This document shows positions 45,609 through 56,146 of a stretch of DNA of 64,000 bases, one piece after another. The notes under the pieces were generated by a model that was not told the origin of the DNA, ran no database searches, and saw only the letters and a list, made by a program, of their open reading frames with translations. The DNA lies in contig NZ_WHOH01000003.1 of NCBI RefSeq assembly GCF_009741735.1, positions 1,302,001-1,366,000 of the forward strand. The letters run 5' to 3'. The DNA comes from Lentibacillus sp. JNUCC-1. GTDB taxonomy: Bacteria > Bacillota > Bacilli > Bacillales > Amphibacillaceae. A program made the position numbers and the translations under genes. Each line of letters begins with the position of its first letter. The first letter of the stretch is position 1.

Positions 45609-48182
45609 TTAAACTTTTGATTTTTTAACACGTTTTTGCAAACGATATAAAGCGTTCATCGCATCCATCGGTGTCATATCAAATAAGTCCATATCAGCTA
45701 ATTGTTCTGCAACCGCTTGTTCTTCTCCAGATATTTTACCTTGTTTTGGTTTCGTCTCTTCAACAGGAAATAAAGTAAGCTGGGCTGATTCCTGTTCAGG
45801 TTTTTCTCCGTTTTTTTCGAGTTTATGCAAGATAGATGTAGCGCGTTCAATGAGAGCATCAGGTAAATCAGCTAATTTAGCAACATGAATGCCGTAGCTT
45901 TTATCAGCCGGACCATCTTTAATTTGATGAAGAAATACAACTTTGCCCTCGTATTCTTCTGCTTTAACATGAATGTTTTTCAACCCGGACAATTGGTTCT
46001 CAAGACTTGTCAGTTCATGGTAATGGGTTGCAAATAACGTTTTTGCTCCAATTTGGTCGTGAATATATTCCACGATTGCCTGGGCAAGTGCCATGCCATC
46101 ATAAGTGCTTGTCCCGCGTCCGATTTCATCAAGTAAAATCAGGCTATTCTCAGTAGCATTGGCAATGGCATGCCGTGCTTCCAGCATTTCAACCATGAAA
46201 GTGCTCTTGCCAGATACTAAATCATCAGCCGCACCGATGCGGGTGAATATTTGATTGAAAATGGTCAGGTCAGCCGATTCACAAGGGACGAAACAACCAA
46301 TCTGGCCCATGATAGAGATGAGTGCGAGTTGTCTCATATACGTGCTTTTACCCGACATGTTCGGACCGGTAATAAGCAGCATATTACGTTCGCCATCCAT
46401 ATAAACATCGTTAGGCACATAGATATCATCGTTCATGACCTGCTCTACTACGGGATGGCGCGCTTCTTTGATTTGAATTGTATTTAAAGTGAAGTTTGGC
46501 CGTGTATAGTGATTGGTTTCACTAACAGTTGCAAAGGCTTGAAGAACGTCGATCTCACTGACTTGTTCTGCAAGGTCCTGCAGATCTTTAATATAAGATT
46601 TAATCTCATCTCTAATCTGGATAAACAGTTCATACTCAAGATCAATAATCCGATCTTCAGCTTCAAGGATCAGTTGCTCCTTTTCTTTTAATTCCGGTGT
46701 GATAAAACGCTCGGCATTGGTTAATGTCTGTTTGCGTTCATATCGCCCCTCAGGAAGAATATGCAGATTGGCTTTAGATACTTCTATATAATATCCGAAT
46801 ACTCTGTTATATCCCACCTTCAGAGATCTAATACCGGTATCCTCTTTTTCCCTCTTTTCAAGAGCAGCAATCCATTCTTTTCCATTACGTGAAGCATCTC
46901 TATAGGTGTCAAGCTCATCATGATACCCGTCTTTGATCAGCTGGCCCTCTTTTAGAGAGATTGGCGGGTTAGGATTCAGGCTCTCTTCCAGCAGATTAAG
47001 AACATGCTCGGGATATGTAAGCTTTGCGCCAAGCTCTTGAATCTTCTGGCTTGGAAACTGACCAAGCGTGTGTTTAAGATCAGGAATTTTTTGAAGCGAT
47101 TGTTTGAGCTGTAATAAATCCCTGGCATTAACATTCCCAAAAGAAACACGTCCTGCTAAACGCTCAAGGTCATAAATATTTTTCAAGCGTTCTCTCAATG
47201 TATCTCTTTCCATAAATCCTTCCATAAATCCTTCAACATAATCCAAACGCTTTTCAATGGCTGCTTGATTTAAAAGTGGTCGCTCAAGCCATTTTTTCAG
47301 TTGTCTGGACCCCATTGCTGTAATGGTTCGATCGAGCACCCAAAGCAGGCTGCCATGCCGCTTCTTCTTCATGAGTGTTTCTGTGAGCTCAAGATTGCGT
47401 TTAGAGTACATATCAAGTGTCAAATAATCTTTCAGTGTGATCATTTCAGCAGGCTGTAAATGATCAAGAGAACGTTTTTGAGTATGTTGAATGTAATTTA
47501 ACAGTCTGCTGAAAGCTTCCATGAGCCGATGATCATGAATATCTTGGCATAGAGCGCGGTATTCAGCATTAAATGTGGTCTCATCTTGAAAGGAGAGCAT
47601 AATGTTTAAGGTATTCCTGAGATCGTCCTGCATATCTTTTGGCAAATCAGAAGATACAACGATCTCCCGGATTTGTCTATTATACAATTCATGAACCACA
47701 GCACTCCAACCGTGATCAATTAAAACGAGTGTGTTCTCACCCGTAGACAGGTCATTATAAACAATTACGAAAGACTGATCATTAAAATGTGATAAACTTG
47801 CGATGTAATTGTTTTCTTTCTCATTTAGCATACCTGATTCCATGATGGTTCCCGGTGTGATTAACTGAATGACTTCGCGTTTAACCACGCCTTTTGCAAC
47901 CTTTGGATCCTCCACTTGTTCACAAATGGCAACTTTATAACCTTTCTCAACAAGCGTTTTGATATAATTCTCAGCTGAATGGTAGGGAACACCGCACATG
48001 GGGACGGCGTCTTTTTTACCAGAATCCCGTTTTGTCAGCGTAATTTCAAGTTCGCGTGCAGCTTTAACAGCATCGTCAAAAAACATTTCATAGAAATCAC
48101 CTAGACGAAAAAACAAAAAAGCATCCTGGTGTTCTGCTTTAATCTTTAAATATTGCTGCATCATTGGTGTTTGCTTTGACAT
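45609..48182 (-). CDS. mutS: DNA mismatch repair protein MutS
   Basis: 857-residue mismatch sensor. The mismatch-reading Phe-x-Glu is in FYEMFFDDA, Walker A in [18 protein letters not shown] signature region [14 protein letters not shown], Walker [19 protein letters not shown]-terminal beta-clamp motif, QLTLF, occurs in the tail. ATG 48182 after GGGGG was preferred over an upstream in-frame start at 48203. Intact, unlike its partner mutL. Confidence 0.96.
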   Translation of the reverse strand: MSKQTPMMQQYLKIKAEHQDAFLFFRLGDFYEMFFDDAVKAARELEITLTKRDSGKKDAVPMCGVPYHSAENYIKTLVEKGYKVAICEQVEDPKVAKGVVKREVIQLITPGTIMESGMLNEKENNYIASLSHFNDQSFVIVYNDLSTGENTLVLIDHGWSAVVHELYNRQIREIVVSSDLPKDMQDDLRNTLNIMLSFQDETTFNAEYRALCQDIHDHRLMEAFSRLLNYIQHTQKRSLDHLQPAEMITLKDYLTLDMYSKRNLELTETLMKKKRHGSLLWVLDRTITAMGSRQLKKWLERPLLNQAAIEKRLDYVEGFMEGFMERDTLRERLKNIYDLERLAGRVSFGNVNARDLLQLKQSLQKIPDLKHTLGQFPSQKIQELGAKLTYPEHVLNLLEESLNPNPPISLKEGQLIKDGYHDELDTYRDASRNGKEWIAALEKREKEDTGIRSLKVGYNRVFGYYIEVSKANLHILPEGRYERKQTLTNAERFITPELKEKEQLILEAEDRIIDLEYELFIQIRDEIKSYIKDLQDLAEQVSEIDVLQAFATVSETNHYTRPNFTLNTIQIKEARHPVVEQVMNDDIYVPNDVYMDGERNMLLITGPNMSGKSTYMRQLALISIMGQIGCFVPCESADLTIFNQIFTRIGAADDLVSGKSTFMVEMLEARHAIANATENSLILLDEIGRGTSTYDGMALAQAIVEYIHDQIGAKTLFATHYHELTSLENQLSGLKNIHVKAEEYEGKVVFLHQIKDGPADKSYGIHVAKLADLPDALIERATSILHKLEKNGEKPEQESAQLTLFPVEETKPKQGKISGEEQAVAEQLADMDLFDMTPMDAMNALYRLQKRVKKSKV

Positions 48183-48306
48183 CGTTAACCCCCGGCAATC
48201 CATTATAATTCTGTCTGATTTAATAGCTTCATTATATCATAGATGACAAAACGAAGCCGAATGATCGTCTGCTTTCTGACAGCTTGGCCAAACGCAAAAT
48301 AAAAAA

Positions 48307-48334
48307 TCTGCGAGAGAGAAGCCTCTCTCACAGA
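48307..48334 (-). terminator. Terminator after cotE
   Basis: TCTGCGAGAGAG (48307-48318) pairs with CTCTCTCACAGA (48323-48334) around a four-base loop; six T and TATTTT follow on the minus strand. Confidence 0.9.
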
Positions 48335-48338
48335 ACGT

Positions 48339-48902
48339 TTAGTCTTTATGGGGAAAGAAATTCGGATTGACATCTTTTAATTCATCATCGGTTAACTCAA
48401 AATCCCATTCGTCATCATCTTCTTCATGAGCATATTCTTTTGGAGCAACCTTTACATAAATCTTTGTGTCGCCAATGACTTGAACAATAAATTCCCGCTC
48501 AACCTCAACGTTGATTTTGTGATCATCTTTGGAAATGCTGCACTCCAGGCAATTGGGTTGCTGTACAACTTTGGCCACAACATCAAAGTCATCGCCGATG
48601 CACTGCTCATCCTTAACGGATAATGGCACATAATCACAATACGTGATGCGTTCTGTCACGACCTCTGTTTTGGTGTTGTCGTTGAAAGAATACCAGACGT
48701 TTATGTCGTAACTGCCATTGATTTCCACTGTGTCTTCCGATATCTTCTTGGCGTTGTAGAGGTGGTTGATGACCCAGCAGCCTAGAATACTTGAAGGCCT
48801 GTGGGAAGGTGAAATGGTATGGGTTGCTTGTGTGAACTTGCGCCCTTTCCCGCACACTGCTCTTGTAATGACCTCTCTATATTGTTTATCCAAAAAACTC
48901 AT
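48339..48902 (-). CDS. cotE: Outer spore coat morphogenetic protein CotE
   Basis: 187-residue coat protein that directs outer-coat assembly. Conserved N-terminus REVITRAVCGKGRKFTQ, the ILGCWVINHLYNA segment and the strongly acidic C-terminal tail (HEEDDDEWDFELTDDE). ATG 48902 with GAGGAGG. Located between ricA and mutS as in B. subtilis. Confidence 0.95.
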   Translation of the reverse strand: MSFLDKQYREVITRAVCGKGRKFTQATHTISPSHRPSSILGCWVINHLYNAKKISEDTVEINGSYDINVWYSFNDNTKTEVVTERITYCDYVPLSVKDEQCIGDDFDVVAKVVQQPNCLECSISKDDHKINVEVEREFIVQVIGDTKIYVKVAPKEYAHEEDDDEWDFELTDDELKDVNPNFFPHKD

Positions 48903-49011
48903 ATCGCGTTTACCTCCTCTTTTTCATAGTCATATTATGCAAGGCAAACACCTAAAGTGCATACTTCACATTTAAAGAGGTAAATACGGCTGAGGTAACA
49001 GGATAAAAACA

Positions 49012-49034
49012 CCCGGATGAACAGATCATCCGGG
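49012..49034 (-). terminator. Terminator after ricA
   Basis: CCCGGATGA (49012-49020) pairs with TCATCCGGG (49026-49034), followed by GTTTTT on the minus strand. Confidence 0.85.
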
Positions 49035-49040
49035 CAGTGA

Positions 49041-49472
49041 TTATTTAAAGCTGCATGCTGTGCTATTGGCCACTTTCGATCCTGTTTCACCTGATAGCAA
49101 GTCGCCTCCAGTGGATCTAATGACATGGTTGGTCACTTCTCTTGCAATGGTTCCTGACACCAACTGAAGAACGTCATTCACAAGCAATTGAATGTCCTTG
49201 AATTCTTTTACAACGGGGATTTCATCCAATTCAGTTTGCAGACGATCAATTTCTGCTTCAACTTTTTGCAATGCTTCTGTCTTTTCATAGGCCTGAAAGT
49301 TGACAGCTTGCTTTTGTAACGCTTTGATACGCTTAATCATTTGCTGAACTTTTTGATTGCTGTTGAGTTTTGCCTCGACCTCTTTAAAACGATCAATTTC
49401 TTCCATGTTGGCCATCATATTTGCCAAATGTTTGGCTTCATCAAGGACTTGCTTACGTGTATATTCTGCCAT
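49041..49472 (-). CDS. ricA: RicA (YmcA), subunit of the RicAFT complex
   Basis: 143-residue helical protein of the YlbF/YmcA superfamily (KHLANMMANMEEIDRFK, LNSNQKVQQMIKRIKALQ, LQTELDEIPVVKEF). In B. subtilis RicA, RicF and RicT bind two [4Fe-4S] clusters and assist RNase Y in mRNA maturation; a C-terminal Cys (STACSF) is present here. It starts 1 base after the miaB stop, so the two are coupled. The RNase Y gene is 3 kb upstream in the window. Confidence 0.92.
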   Translation of the reverse strand: MAEYTRKQVLDEAKHLANMMANMEEIDRFKEVEAKLNSNQKVQQMIKRIKALQKQAVNFQAYEKTEALQKVEAEIDRLQTELDEIPVVKEFKDIQLLVNDVLQLVSGTIAREVTNHVIRSTGGDLLSGETGSKVANSTACSFK

Positions 49473-49473
49473 G

Positions 49474-51033
49474 TTATTTCGCTCCTATCGTTTGTTCTGC
49501 CATGACGCCGTCAAGAGACCACGTTTTGGCTTGTGTGATGGTGACATCGACAATCTCACCTATGGCCGATTTCGGACCTGTGAAGTTAACCAGTTTATTC
49601 TTTTCGGTGTAGCCGGCGAGAACATTAGGGTCTTTCTTGCTTTCACCCTCAACGAGTACTTTAACCGTCTGTCCGGCATATTTTTTCATGGCTTCGGCTG
49701 ATTGGTGATTAACAAGTTCATTTAGGCGGTAAAGTCGTTCTTTTTTTACGTTTTCAGGCACATCATCTTTCTTGCGAGCAGCAGGTGTACCGTCGCGTGG
49801 TGAATAGATGAAAGTATAAGCTGATTCAAATCCGACTTCCCGCACGAGTGACATTGTCTCCTCAAACTGTTCTTCGGTTTCATTAGGGAAACCGACAATG
49901 ATATCAGTGGTCAGAGTGGCATTTGGGATCGCTGCACGGATCTTGTCGACCAGTTCAAGATAGGATTCCCGTGTGTATTTCCGGTTCATTTTCTTAAGCA
50001 CTTCGCTCGATCCGGATTGTACAGGCAAGTGAATGTGGTCCAGCAGGTTGCCACCTTGGGCAAGCACTTCGATTAAATGGTCATCAAAATCCCGTGGATG
50101 TGATGTTGTAAAGCGGACACGCGGAATATCGATTTTATACAAGTCATTCATAAGATCGCCAAATCTATACTCCCGGTCATCAAAGTCTTTACCATACGCA
50201 TTGACGTTTTGGCCAAGTACAGTAATTTCTTTGTACCCTTGTGCTGCCAAGTGGCGGACTTCCTGAATGATATCCTCGGGGTGTCTGCTTCGTTCTTTGC
50301 CTCTTGTCATAGGTACGATGCAATAGGTGCAGAACTTATCACAGCCATACATAATATTAACCCATGCTTTAATCTTTCCGTGACGGACTTTTGGCAGGTT
50401 CTCGATAATGTCCCCTTCTTTGGACCATACTTCGACAACCTGCGCCTTTCCGAACATGGCTTCTTTTACAAGATGTGGCAGACGGTGAATGTTATGCGTT
50501 CCAAATATTAAGTCGACATGCTGATGTTTTTTCAAAATCCGGTTCACGACTGATTCTTGTTGGGACATACAGCCGCAAACACCAATGATCAGATCAGGAT
50601 TTTCAAGTTTCAAAGGTTTTAAATGGCCAATCTCACCGAAGACTTTGTTTTCGGCATTTTCCCGGATCGCACATGTGTTAAGAAGGATAATATCAGCTTC
50701 TGACGTTTCTGAAGTGGCTTCATAGCCCATTTCTGTAAAAATACCAGCCATGACTTCAGTATCATGCTCGTTCATCTGACAGCCATATGTTCTGATCAGA
50801 AACTTTTTACCTTTCCCAATCTGTTTCATTTCATCGGGAATGGTGAAATCGTAATGAACTTCCACATGTTCCCGACCACGCTTTCTTGCTTTATTAATAT
50901 TGGGTGGTTCATAAGTGGTTTCAAAGTATTTGGCAAAATCAGCGGATGTCTTTTCGGATAATGACTTATCCTGATCGGATACAGGTCGCGGATCACTGAT
51001 TTGAGCTTGTTCTTTACGCTGCTTTTCGTTCAT
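49474..51033 (-). CDS. miaB: tRNA-2-methylthio-N6-dimethylallyladenosine synthase
   Basis: 519-residue radical-SAM methylthiotransferase acting on i6A37 of tRNA. N-terminal cluster domain with [26 protein letters not shown] and GVCGCMSQQ; radical-SAM Cys triad in [19 protein letters not shown]-terminal TRAM domain ([16 protein letters not shown]). Its substrate is made by MiaA at 42272. ATG 51033 after AAGAGGTG. Confidence 0.96.
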   Translation of the reverse strand: MNEKQRKEQAQISDPRPVSDQDKSLSEKTSADFAKYFETTYEPPNINKARKRGREHVEVHYDFTIPDEMKQIGKGKKFLIRTYGCQMNEHDTEVMAGIFTEMGYEATSETSEADIILLNTCAIRENAENKVFGEIGHLKPLKLENPDLIIGVCGCMSQQESVVNRILKKHQHVDLIFGTHNIHRLPHLVKEAMFGKAQVVEVWSKEGDIIENLPKVRHGKIKAWVNIMYGCDKFCTYCIVPMTRGKERSRHPEDIIQEVRHLAAQGYKEITVLGQNVNAYGKDFDDREYRFGDLMNDLYKIDIPRVRFTTSHPRDFDDHLIEVLAQGGNLLDHIHLPVQSGSSEVLKKMNRKYTRESYLELVDKIRAAIPNATLTTDIIVGFPNETEEQFEETMSLVREVGFESAYTFIYSPRDGTPAARKKDDVPENVKKERLYRLNELVNHQSAEAMKKYAGQTVKVLVEGESKKDPNVLAGYTEKNKLVNFTGPKSAIGEIVDVTITQAKTWSLDGVMAEQTIGAK

Positions 51034-51209
51034 TATGACACCTCTTTTTCTTTATATAAACATTTCTTTAATGAACAATGTAGTAAAAGACCTAATTATA
51101 AATATAACAATAAACACCTGCAAACCGCAACCCTAAACATTATTAAACGAACATACAACAAGATATCTGTGGCAAAATTGTAACGATATCAACAAGCTTT
51201 GATACCAAT

Positions 51210-51244
51210 AAAAAAGTACCGCCCAAAAGTGACGGTACTTTTTT
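51210..51244 (-). terminator. Terminator after spoVS
   Basis: AAAAAAGTACCG (51210-51221) pairs with CGGTACTTTTTT (51233-51244), 12 bases past the spoVS stop. Confidence 0.9.
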
Positions 51245-51255
51245 CTTAAAATTGA

Positions 51256-51516
51256 TTATCTTGGTTCTATAATCAATTTAATGGCAGTGCGCTCTTCCTC
51301 GTCAATCATGATGTCAGTAAAAGCAGGGATACATATCAGATCTACACCACTTGGAGCAACAAATCCACGTGCAATGGCAACCGCTTTAACGGATTGGTTG
51401 AGTGCTCCTGCGCCAATGGCCTGGATCTCTGCCTTGCCGCGTTCCCGTAATACATTTGCAAGTGCGCCCGCTACTGAATTGGGATTTGATTTTGCTGAAA
51501 CTTTCAATACTTCCAT
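51256..51516 (-). CDS. spoVS: Stage V sporulation protein S
   Basis: 86-residue Alba-like protein needed past stage V of sporulation. The sequence is of the highly conserved type: EVLKVSAKSNPNSVAGALAN, IQAIGAGALNQSVKAVAIAR. ATG 51516 follows AAAAGGAGGT; the frame open to 51573 is leader. Confidence 0.96.
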   Translation of the reverse strand: MEVLKVSAKSNPNSVAGALANVLRERGKAEIQAIGAGALNQSVKAVAIARGFVAPSGVDLICIPAFTDIMIDEEERTAIKLIIEPR

Positions 51517-51619
51517 GCCTGGTACCTCCTTTTGATATTGCCATTCTATTGTCAATATATTCTCGAGACCCATGCCTTATTACAGTATTATGAAGCAATC
51601 ATGAAAGTTTGGTTGGATT

Positions 51620-52417
51620 TCATCCAAAGAAAGGGTGATCGTCATTGATTAATATTCGTTCAATGTGCTTTGCTTTGCCTGTTTTCTCATCAATTTGTAT
51701 AAAAACACCATTTAATTGACTCCTTCCCTTTTTGTCAATATCAAAACGTGCGGGCAATTGTGTAAGAAACCGTTTGATTACTGTTTCACGCTCTACCCCC
51801 AGAATACCATCGTAAGGCCCGGTCATGCCCGCATCACTTATATATGCTGTTCCTTCCGGTAATATTCGTTCATCAGCAGTTTGTGTGTGTGTATGCGTGC
51901 CCACGACCGCACTTACCCTGCCATCTGTATACCAGCCAAAAGCTTGTTTTTCACTTGTGGCTTCACCGTGAAAATCAATAAAAATAATCGGCGTGCGTTT
52001 TTGAGCTTCAGCTATTAATTCATCAGCTATTAGGAATGGGTCATCCAGTGGCGGCAAAAAGGTTCTGCCTTGTAAATTGATAACAGCAACCTCTGTTCCA
52101 TTAATATTTGAAAACGTTAGTCCCTTTCCGGGCGTTCCTTCCGGGAAATTCGCTGGTCTGATCATATGCTTGGCATCATCGATGAAATCAAAAATCTCTT
52201 TTTTATCCCATGTGTGGTTACCCATTGTAATAACTTGGGCGCCCGCATCCAGGAATTGTTTGTATATTTTTTCTGTAATACCTTTTCCCGATGCTGCGTT
52301 TTCACCATTAATGATCGTTAATTGGGGGCGATATTTGTCTTTTAACTTTGGCAGATAATGTGTAATCATATCCCTGCCCGGCGAACCTACTACATCTCCG
52401 ATAAATAATATATTCAT
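51620..52417 (-). CDS. ymdB: YmdB-family metallophosphoesterase
   Basis: 265-residue calcineurin-like phosphoesterase (TIGR00282 type) with metal ligands in FIGDVVGSPGRD, NGENAASGKG, TMGNHTWDKK, FHGEATSEK and VGTHTHTQTAD. In B. subtilis YmdB hydrolyses 2',3'-cyclic nucleotides and affects biofilm and motility gene expression. ATG 52417 has GGATGG upstream. It follows rny, as in B. subtilis. Confidence 0.94.
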   Translation of the reverse strand: MNILFIGDVVGSPGRDMITHYLPKLKDKYRPQLTIINGENAASGKGITEKIYKQFLDAGAQVITMGNHTWDKKEIFDFIDDAKHMIRPANFPEGTPGKGLTFSNINGTEVAVINLQGRTFLPPLDDPFLIADELIAEAQKRTPIIFIDFHGEATSEKQAFGWYTDGRVSAVVGTHTHTQTADERILPEGTAYISDAGMTGPYDGILGVERETVIKRFLTQLPARFDIDKKGRSQLNGVFIQIDEKTGKAKHIERILINDDHPFFG

Positions 52418-52470
52418 GAATTTTACCATCCTTTATATGGATTAACAAAAATGCATCAAATCGTAAATAA

Positions 52471-52507
52471 AGCATGTGACCGACTATGGTTCAGCTGGTC
52501 ACATGCT
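52471..52507 (-). terminator. Terminator between rny and ymdB
   Basis: AGCATGTGACC (52471-52481) pairs perfectly with GGTCACATGCT (52497-52507), followed by TTATTT on the minus strand. Confidence 0.8.
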
Positions 52508-52521
52508 TTTGGATGTCATTG

Positions 52522-54084
52522 CTATTTAGCGTATTCAACTGCTCTTGTTTCTCTGATGACGGTTACTTTAATGTGACCTGGATAGTTTAGCTCGCCTTCG
52601 ATCTGTTTTCGGATGTCACGCGCAATGCGGACTGACTCAAGGTCATCAATCTCTTCAGGTTTGACCATAATACGAATTTCACGTCCTGCCTGAATCGCAA
52701 AGGATTTTTCAACACCCTTGAAGGACTCAGATATTTCTTCCAATCTTTCAAGGCGCTTAATGTAATTTTCCAGTGTTTCACTTCTAGCTCCCGGACGCGC
52801 AGCTGATAAGGCATCTGCTGCCGCAACCAGTACAGAGATAATAGAAGTTGCTTCTTCATCACCATGGTGTGAAGCAATTGAATTAATGACCACTTCATGT
52901 TCTTTGTATTTCATTGCAAGTTCCTTACCAATTTCCACGTGACTGCCTTCAACTTCGTGGTCAATAGCTTTCCCAATATCATGAAGCAGCCCGGCTCTTT
53001 TGGCCAATGTCTGATCTTCACCAAGTTCAGCAGCCAGCAAGCCTGACAACTGTGCAACTTCCATGGAATGTTTAAGGACGTTTTGACCATAGCTTGTCCG
53101 GTACCTTAGACGTCCGAGAATTTTGATCAGATCTGGGTGCAGCCCATGAACACCAACTTCAAAGGTTGTCTCTTCACCAATTTCACGAATATGATCATCG
53201 ACATCTCTTCTTGCTTTGTCCACCATTTCCTCAATTCTGGCCGGATGGATTCTGCCGTCCTGCACAAGTCTCTCAAGTGCCATTCGGGCAATTTCACGAC
53301 GAATTGGGTCAAAGCCTGACAAAATGACCGCTTCTGGTGTATCGTCAATGATCAAGTCAATTCCTGTCAAAGTCTCTAATGTTCGTATGTTGCGGCCTTC
53401 ACGTCCAATAATGCGGCCTTTCATTTCATCGTTCGGCAGGTTGACGACAGAAACAGTCGTTTCAGCTACATGATCGGCTGCACAGCGTTGCAGCGCAAGC
53501 GAAAGAATGTTTTTGGCTTTCTTGTCAGCTTCTTCTTTGGCGCGGTTTTCTGCTTCCTTGATCATCAAAGTCGATTCATGAGCAAGGTCTTTTTCAATAC
53601 GTTCCAGAATGATTTGCTTTGCCTGGTCGTTTGTAAGTCCTGAAATACGCTCCAACTCTGTTTGCTGCTCTTGTCGCAACTCTTCCACTTTGCTTTCCAT
53701 TTCTTCAATTTGTTGTTGCTTGTCTGCTAACGATTGTTCCTTTTTTTCCAACATGAGCTCACGCTTATCCAGCGTATCACTTTTCCTGTCCAGATTTTCA
53801 TCTTTCTGCATCAGTCGATTTTCTTGCGTTTGTATCTCTGAACGTCGCTCACGAAGCTCATCTTCTACCTGCTGGCGAAAGTTATGGTTTTCTTCTTTTG
53901 CTTCCAGCATAGCTTCTTTCTTGGCTGCATCTGCATTTCGATGTGCTTCATCAACAATTTGTTTTGCAAGACTTTCCGCACTGGATATTTTGGCTTCTGC
54001 AATGGACTTTCGGATCAGATAACCAACAACAATACCGACGAATAGGGTCAGCAAAATGGAGATGATAATAGTTGTTAGATCCAC
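52522..54084 (-). CDS. rny: Ribonuclease Y
   Basis: 520-residue membrane-anchored endoribonuclease that initiates mRNA decay. N-terminal helix ([21 protein letters not shown]), long coiled coil, KH domain ([19 protein letters not shown]) and HD domain ([12 protein letters not shown]). GTG 54084 after GGGAGGTG gives exactly the B. subtilis length; the open frame to 54231 lacks a ribosome site. Confidence 0.96.
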   Translation of the reverse strand: MDLTTIIISILLTLFVGIVVGYLIRKSIAEAKISSAESLAKQIVDEAHRNADAAKKEAMLEAKEENHNFRQQVEDELRERRSEIQTQENRLMQKDENLDRKSDTLDKRELMLEKKEQSLADKQQQIEEMESKVEELRQEQQTELERISGLTNDQAKQIILERIEKDLAHESTLMIKEAENRAKEEADKKAKNILSLALQRCAADHVAETTVSVVNLPNDEMKGRIIGREGRNIRTLETLTGIDLIIDDTPEAVILSGFDPIRREIARMALERLVQDGRIHPARIEEMVDKARRDVDDHIREIGEETTFEVGVHGLHPDLIKILGRLRYRTSYGQNVLKHSMEVAQLSGLLAAELGEDQTLAKRAGLLHDIGKAIDHEVEGSHVEIGKELAMKYKEHEVVINSIASHHGDEEATSIISVLVAAADALSAARPGARSETLENYIKRLERLEEISESFKGVEKSFAIQAGREIRIMVKPEEIDDLESVRIARDIRKQIEGELNYPGHIKVTVIRETRAVEYAK

Positions 54085-54202
54085 GAATTCACCTCCCATT
54101 GCTATAAAATTGTCAAATTCTTTATTGTCGGCATATACCATTTCATAAAAACAAAAAGAATGAATGGACGTGTATAATTCATTAATATAATTATACATGT
54201 CA

Positions 54203-54231
54203 ATTTTAATTGTCCACGCCCATAAAGTCAA
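54203..54231 (-). promoter_or_regulatory. Putative sigma-A promoter of rny
   Basis: On the minus strand TTGACT (plus 54226-54231), a 17-base spacer and TAAAAT (plus 54203-54208) precede rny by about 120 bases. A nearby TATAAT offers an alternative with a poorer -35. Confidence 0.5.
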
Positions 54232-54351
54232 GAAAACGTCAAAAAGACCCTAATAATTATCTACCATATTTTTCATGCGTCTATTGAAAGACCAAGTCAT
54301 AATCTAAGTAAACTGCGAACTAATTAGTTAGATCTAATTTGGGGTTTTATG

Positions 54352-54482
54352 ACTGCCACTGGCAACCGCTCGGGGAAAACACTCCGCGTCCGGTGGGCGC
54401 TGATGAGCCTCCTCGCGCTGCGCGCTCCGGGGTCTCATCTAGGCTTTTGCTCCCACGGGAGTCTCCGTGTTTTCCCCGAGCT
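54352..54482 (+). repeat. Hairpin repeat module, copy at 54.4 kb
   Basis: Outer arms GCTCGGGGAAAACAC (54368-54382) and GTGTTTTCCCCGAGC (54467-54481) are perfectly complementary. Inner arms GTGGG/CCCAC and GATGAG/CTCATC also pair, and the tip is GCGCTGCGCGC. It matches 10351-10480 over its whole length, and a one-armed remnant is present at 32856-32886. It could be a transcribed structured RNA or a hairpin-driven mobile core. Confidence 0.75.
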
Positions 54483-54552
54483 AGATATGAGAGGTTATTC
54501 TCTAACTCTTATGTGAGTAGAACCGTCCAAGCCTCTGAATTACATAGAGTGA

Positions 54553-54715
54553 TTGGAGCGGAGGGAAGTCGACTCCTGCGGGAACAGCACGAGTCCGAAG
54601 ACCCCACAGCGTTACATTAAGGAGGGTCGACTAAGATCGCCCTTTGCGGACAACGTCGACATACCCCTTGCCGGGGCAAGGAGGCTGAGGCCGTGCCCGC
54701 GGCTAGAAGACACTG
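54553..54715 (+). repeat. Bacillus-type dispersed repeat (TTGGAGCGGA / GAGGCTGAGGCCGTGCCCGC family)
   Basis: The beginning (TTGGAGCGGAGGGAAGTCGA, CTCCTGCGGGAACAGCACGA, GAAGACCCCA) and the end (GGAGGCTGAGGCCGTGCCCG) are ones I recognise from intergenic repeats common in Bacillus genomes. Here about 70 unrelated bases (including GTCGACATACCCCTTGCC) separate the two halves. This recognition is from memory and was not checked by a search. Confidence 0.6.
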
Positions 54716-54916
54716 TGAAAGTGTTTTACTTGAGCAGATGTCGCACTTGAGCTGTTATAAAGTGAAAGCGACTTCCCGCAGCGCAAATCACGATACTCTC
54801 ATTGTGGTGGTTAGTTGCCAGAAGTAGTCATTTCAAGTTTTCGTTAGTTCGCAGTTTGTGTCGACTATGTAATGGTGAGAATGTTTTTCTTTTAGGGCAG
54901 GAGGTTATATAAAAAA

Positions 54917-54939
54917 CCTCTGTCTACTAAAGACAGAGG
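54917..54939 (-). terminator. Terminator of recA
   Basis: CCTCTGTCT (54917-54925) pairs with AGACAGAGG (54931-54939); six T follow on the minus strand. Confidence 0.9.
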
Positions 54940-54947
54940 CTTGTGTA

Positions 54948-55979
54948 TTATTGTTCGACTTCTTCTGACTCTTCTGATCCATCTGCTTCAACTTCATCCA
55001 ATTCATAGTGCTGTCGGATTGCATGATGAATTTCTTGGTGCATATCCTTGTTCTCTTTAAGAAATTGTTTGGCATTTTCTCGGCCCTGCCCAAGACGTTC
55101 TTCATTATATGAATACCATGCGCCGCTTTTTTGGACGATATCAAGTTCTGAACCGATATCGAGAACTTCACCTTCAGAAGAGATACCTTCTCCATACATG
55201 ATATCCACTTCTGCCTTTTTAAATGGTGGCGCGACTTTATTCTTAACAACTTTGATACGTGTTCTGTTACCAACAATATCATTACCTTGCTTCAGTGATT
55301 CGGCACGACGGACTTCAAGACGAACTGATGAATAAAATTTTAATGCACGGCCGCCTGGTGTTGTTTCCGGGTTCCCAAACATGACACCAACTTTTTCTCT
55401 GATCTGGTTAATGAAAATGGCAGTTGTTTTGGATTTATTAATGGCGCCGGATAATTTTCTTAAAGCTTGTGACATGAGTCTTGCCTGCAACCCGACGTGG
55501 GAATCTCCCATTTCGCCTTCAATTTCCGCTTTTGGAACAAGGGCTGCGACAGAGTCGACAACCACAATATCCACGGCCCCGCTCCTGACAAGTGCTTCGG
55601 CAATCTCCAAAGCCTGCTCACCTGTATCGGGCTGTGAAAGGAGCAATTCTTCTATATCGACGCCAAGCGCCCGGGCGTACGTCGGGTCAAGGGCATGTTC
55701 TGCATCAATGAATGCCGCTTGTCCACCTTGGCGCTGGGCTTCTGCTATAGCATGTAGGGCGACAGTTGTTTTACCGGAAGATTCTGGTCCGTAAACTTCC
55801 ACCACGCGTCCTCTAGGGTAACCGCCGATACCAAGGGCCACATCCAACGCCAATGATCCGCTTGGAATGGTGGCAATTCTTTGTTCGGCCTGTTCACCTA
55901 ATTTCATTATAGATCCTTTGCCAAATTGCTTTTCTATTTGTCTTAATGCCATATCTAAAGCTTGTTTTCTATCACTCAC
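54948..55979 (-). CDS. recA: Recombinase RecA
   Basis: 343-residue strand-exchange ATPase and activator of LexA cleavage. Walker [21 protein letters not shown], the catalytic Glu in DAEHALDP, Walker [16 protein letters not shown]1/L2 loops ([32 protein letters not shown]), and an acidic C-terminal tail ([16 protein letters not shown]). GTG 55979 has AAGGAGG in place; the longer frame to 56000 starts inside the leader. Confidence 0.97.
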   Translation of the reverse strand: MSDRKQALDMALRQIEKQFGKGSIMKLGEQAEQRIATIPSGSLALDVALGIGGYPRGRVVEVYGPESSGKTTVALHAIAEAQRQGGQAAFIDAEHALDPTYARALGVDIEELLLSQPDTGEQALEIAEALVRSGAVDIVVVDSVAALVPKAEIEGEMGDSHVGLQARLMSQALRKLSGAINKSKTTAIFINQIREKVGVMFGNPETTPGGRALKFYSSVRLEVRRAESLKQGNDIVGNRTRIKVVKNKVAPPFKKAEVDIMYGEGISSEGEVLDIGSELDIVQKSGAWYSYNEERLGQGRENAKQFLKENKDMHQEIHHAIRQHYELDEVEADGSEESEEVEQ

Positions 55980-56008
55980 AAAGCCTACCTCCTTTTTCAA
56001 CTAAGTCT

Positions 56009-56037
56009 ATCATACCTTGTTTTATTCATTTTGCCAA
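56009..56037 (-). promoter_or_regulatory. recA promoter
   Basis: On the minus strand TTGGCA (plus 56032-56037), 17 bases, and TATGAT (plus 56009-56014), 30 bases before the start codon. A LexA box lies immediately upstream. Confidence 0.8.
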
Positions 56038-56045
56038 GCATAAAA

Positions 56046-56059
56046 CGAATAAGTGTTCT
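56046..56059. promoter_or_regulatory. LexA operator of recA
   Basis: CGAATAAGTGTTCT fits the LexA consensus with the same first-half CGAAT seen in B. subtilis recA. It is 8 bases upstream of the -35, so repression is probably milder than for the yneB operon. Confidence 0.75.
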
Positions 56060-56146
56060 TATGTTTTTGGTGTTGATTTATAGACAAAATTCATTTTTTT
56101 GTCCTCAGTATTTGTTAAAAATCAGTACTTACAGCGACTGTGTCTT

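Larger units (their letters stand above)
54310..54856 (+). repeat. MITE-like composite repeat, long copy
   Basis: A 547-base non-coding element between rny and recA, bounded by a perfect 14-base inverted repeat: AAACTGCGAACTAA (54310-54323) and TTAGTTCGCAGTTT (54843-54856). Inside are the hairpin module (54352-54482), a Bacillus-type dispersed repeat (54553-54715) and a conserved tail with TGTCGCACTTGAGC. An inverted, shortened copy lies at 32624-32906. Higher GC than the surroundings. No transposase and no clear target-site duplication. Confidence 0.8.

Noticed and set aside
54339..54750. Open frames of 65-93 codons inside the composite repeat
   Set aside because: They follow the repeat, not a protein family, have no ribosome sites and are rich in Arg/Pro/Leu from GC-rich repeat DNA. 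The 10.4 kb hairpin copy does not keep the frame.
54310..54856. Target-site duplication flanking the composite repeat
   Set aside because: The bases outside the inverted ends (AAGT on the left, GTGT on the right) do not match convincingly, and the other copy shows none either.
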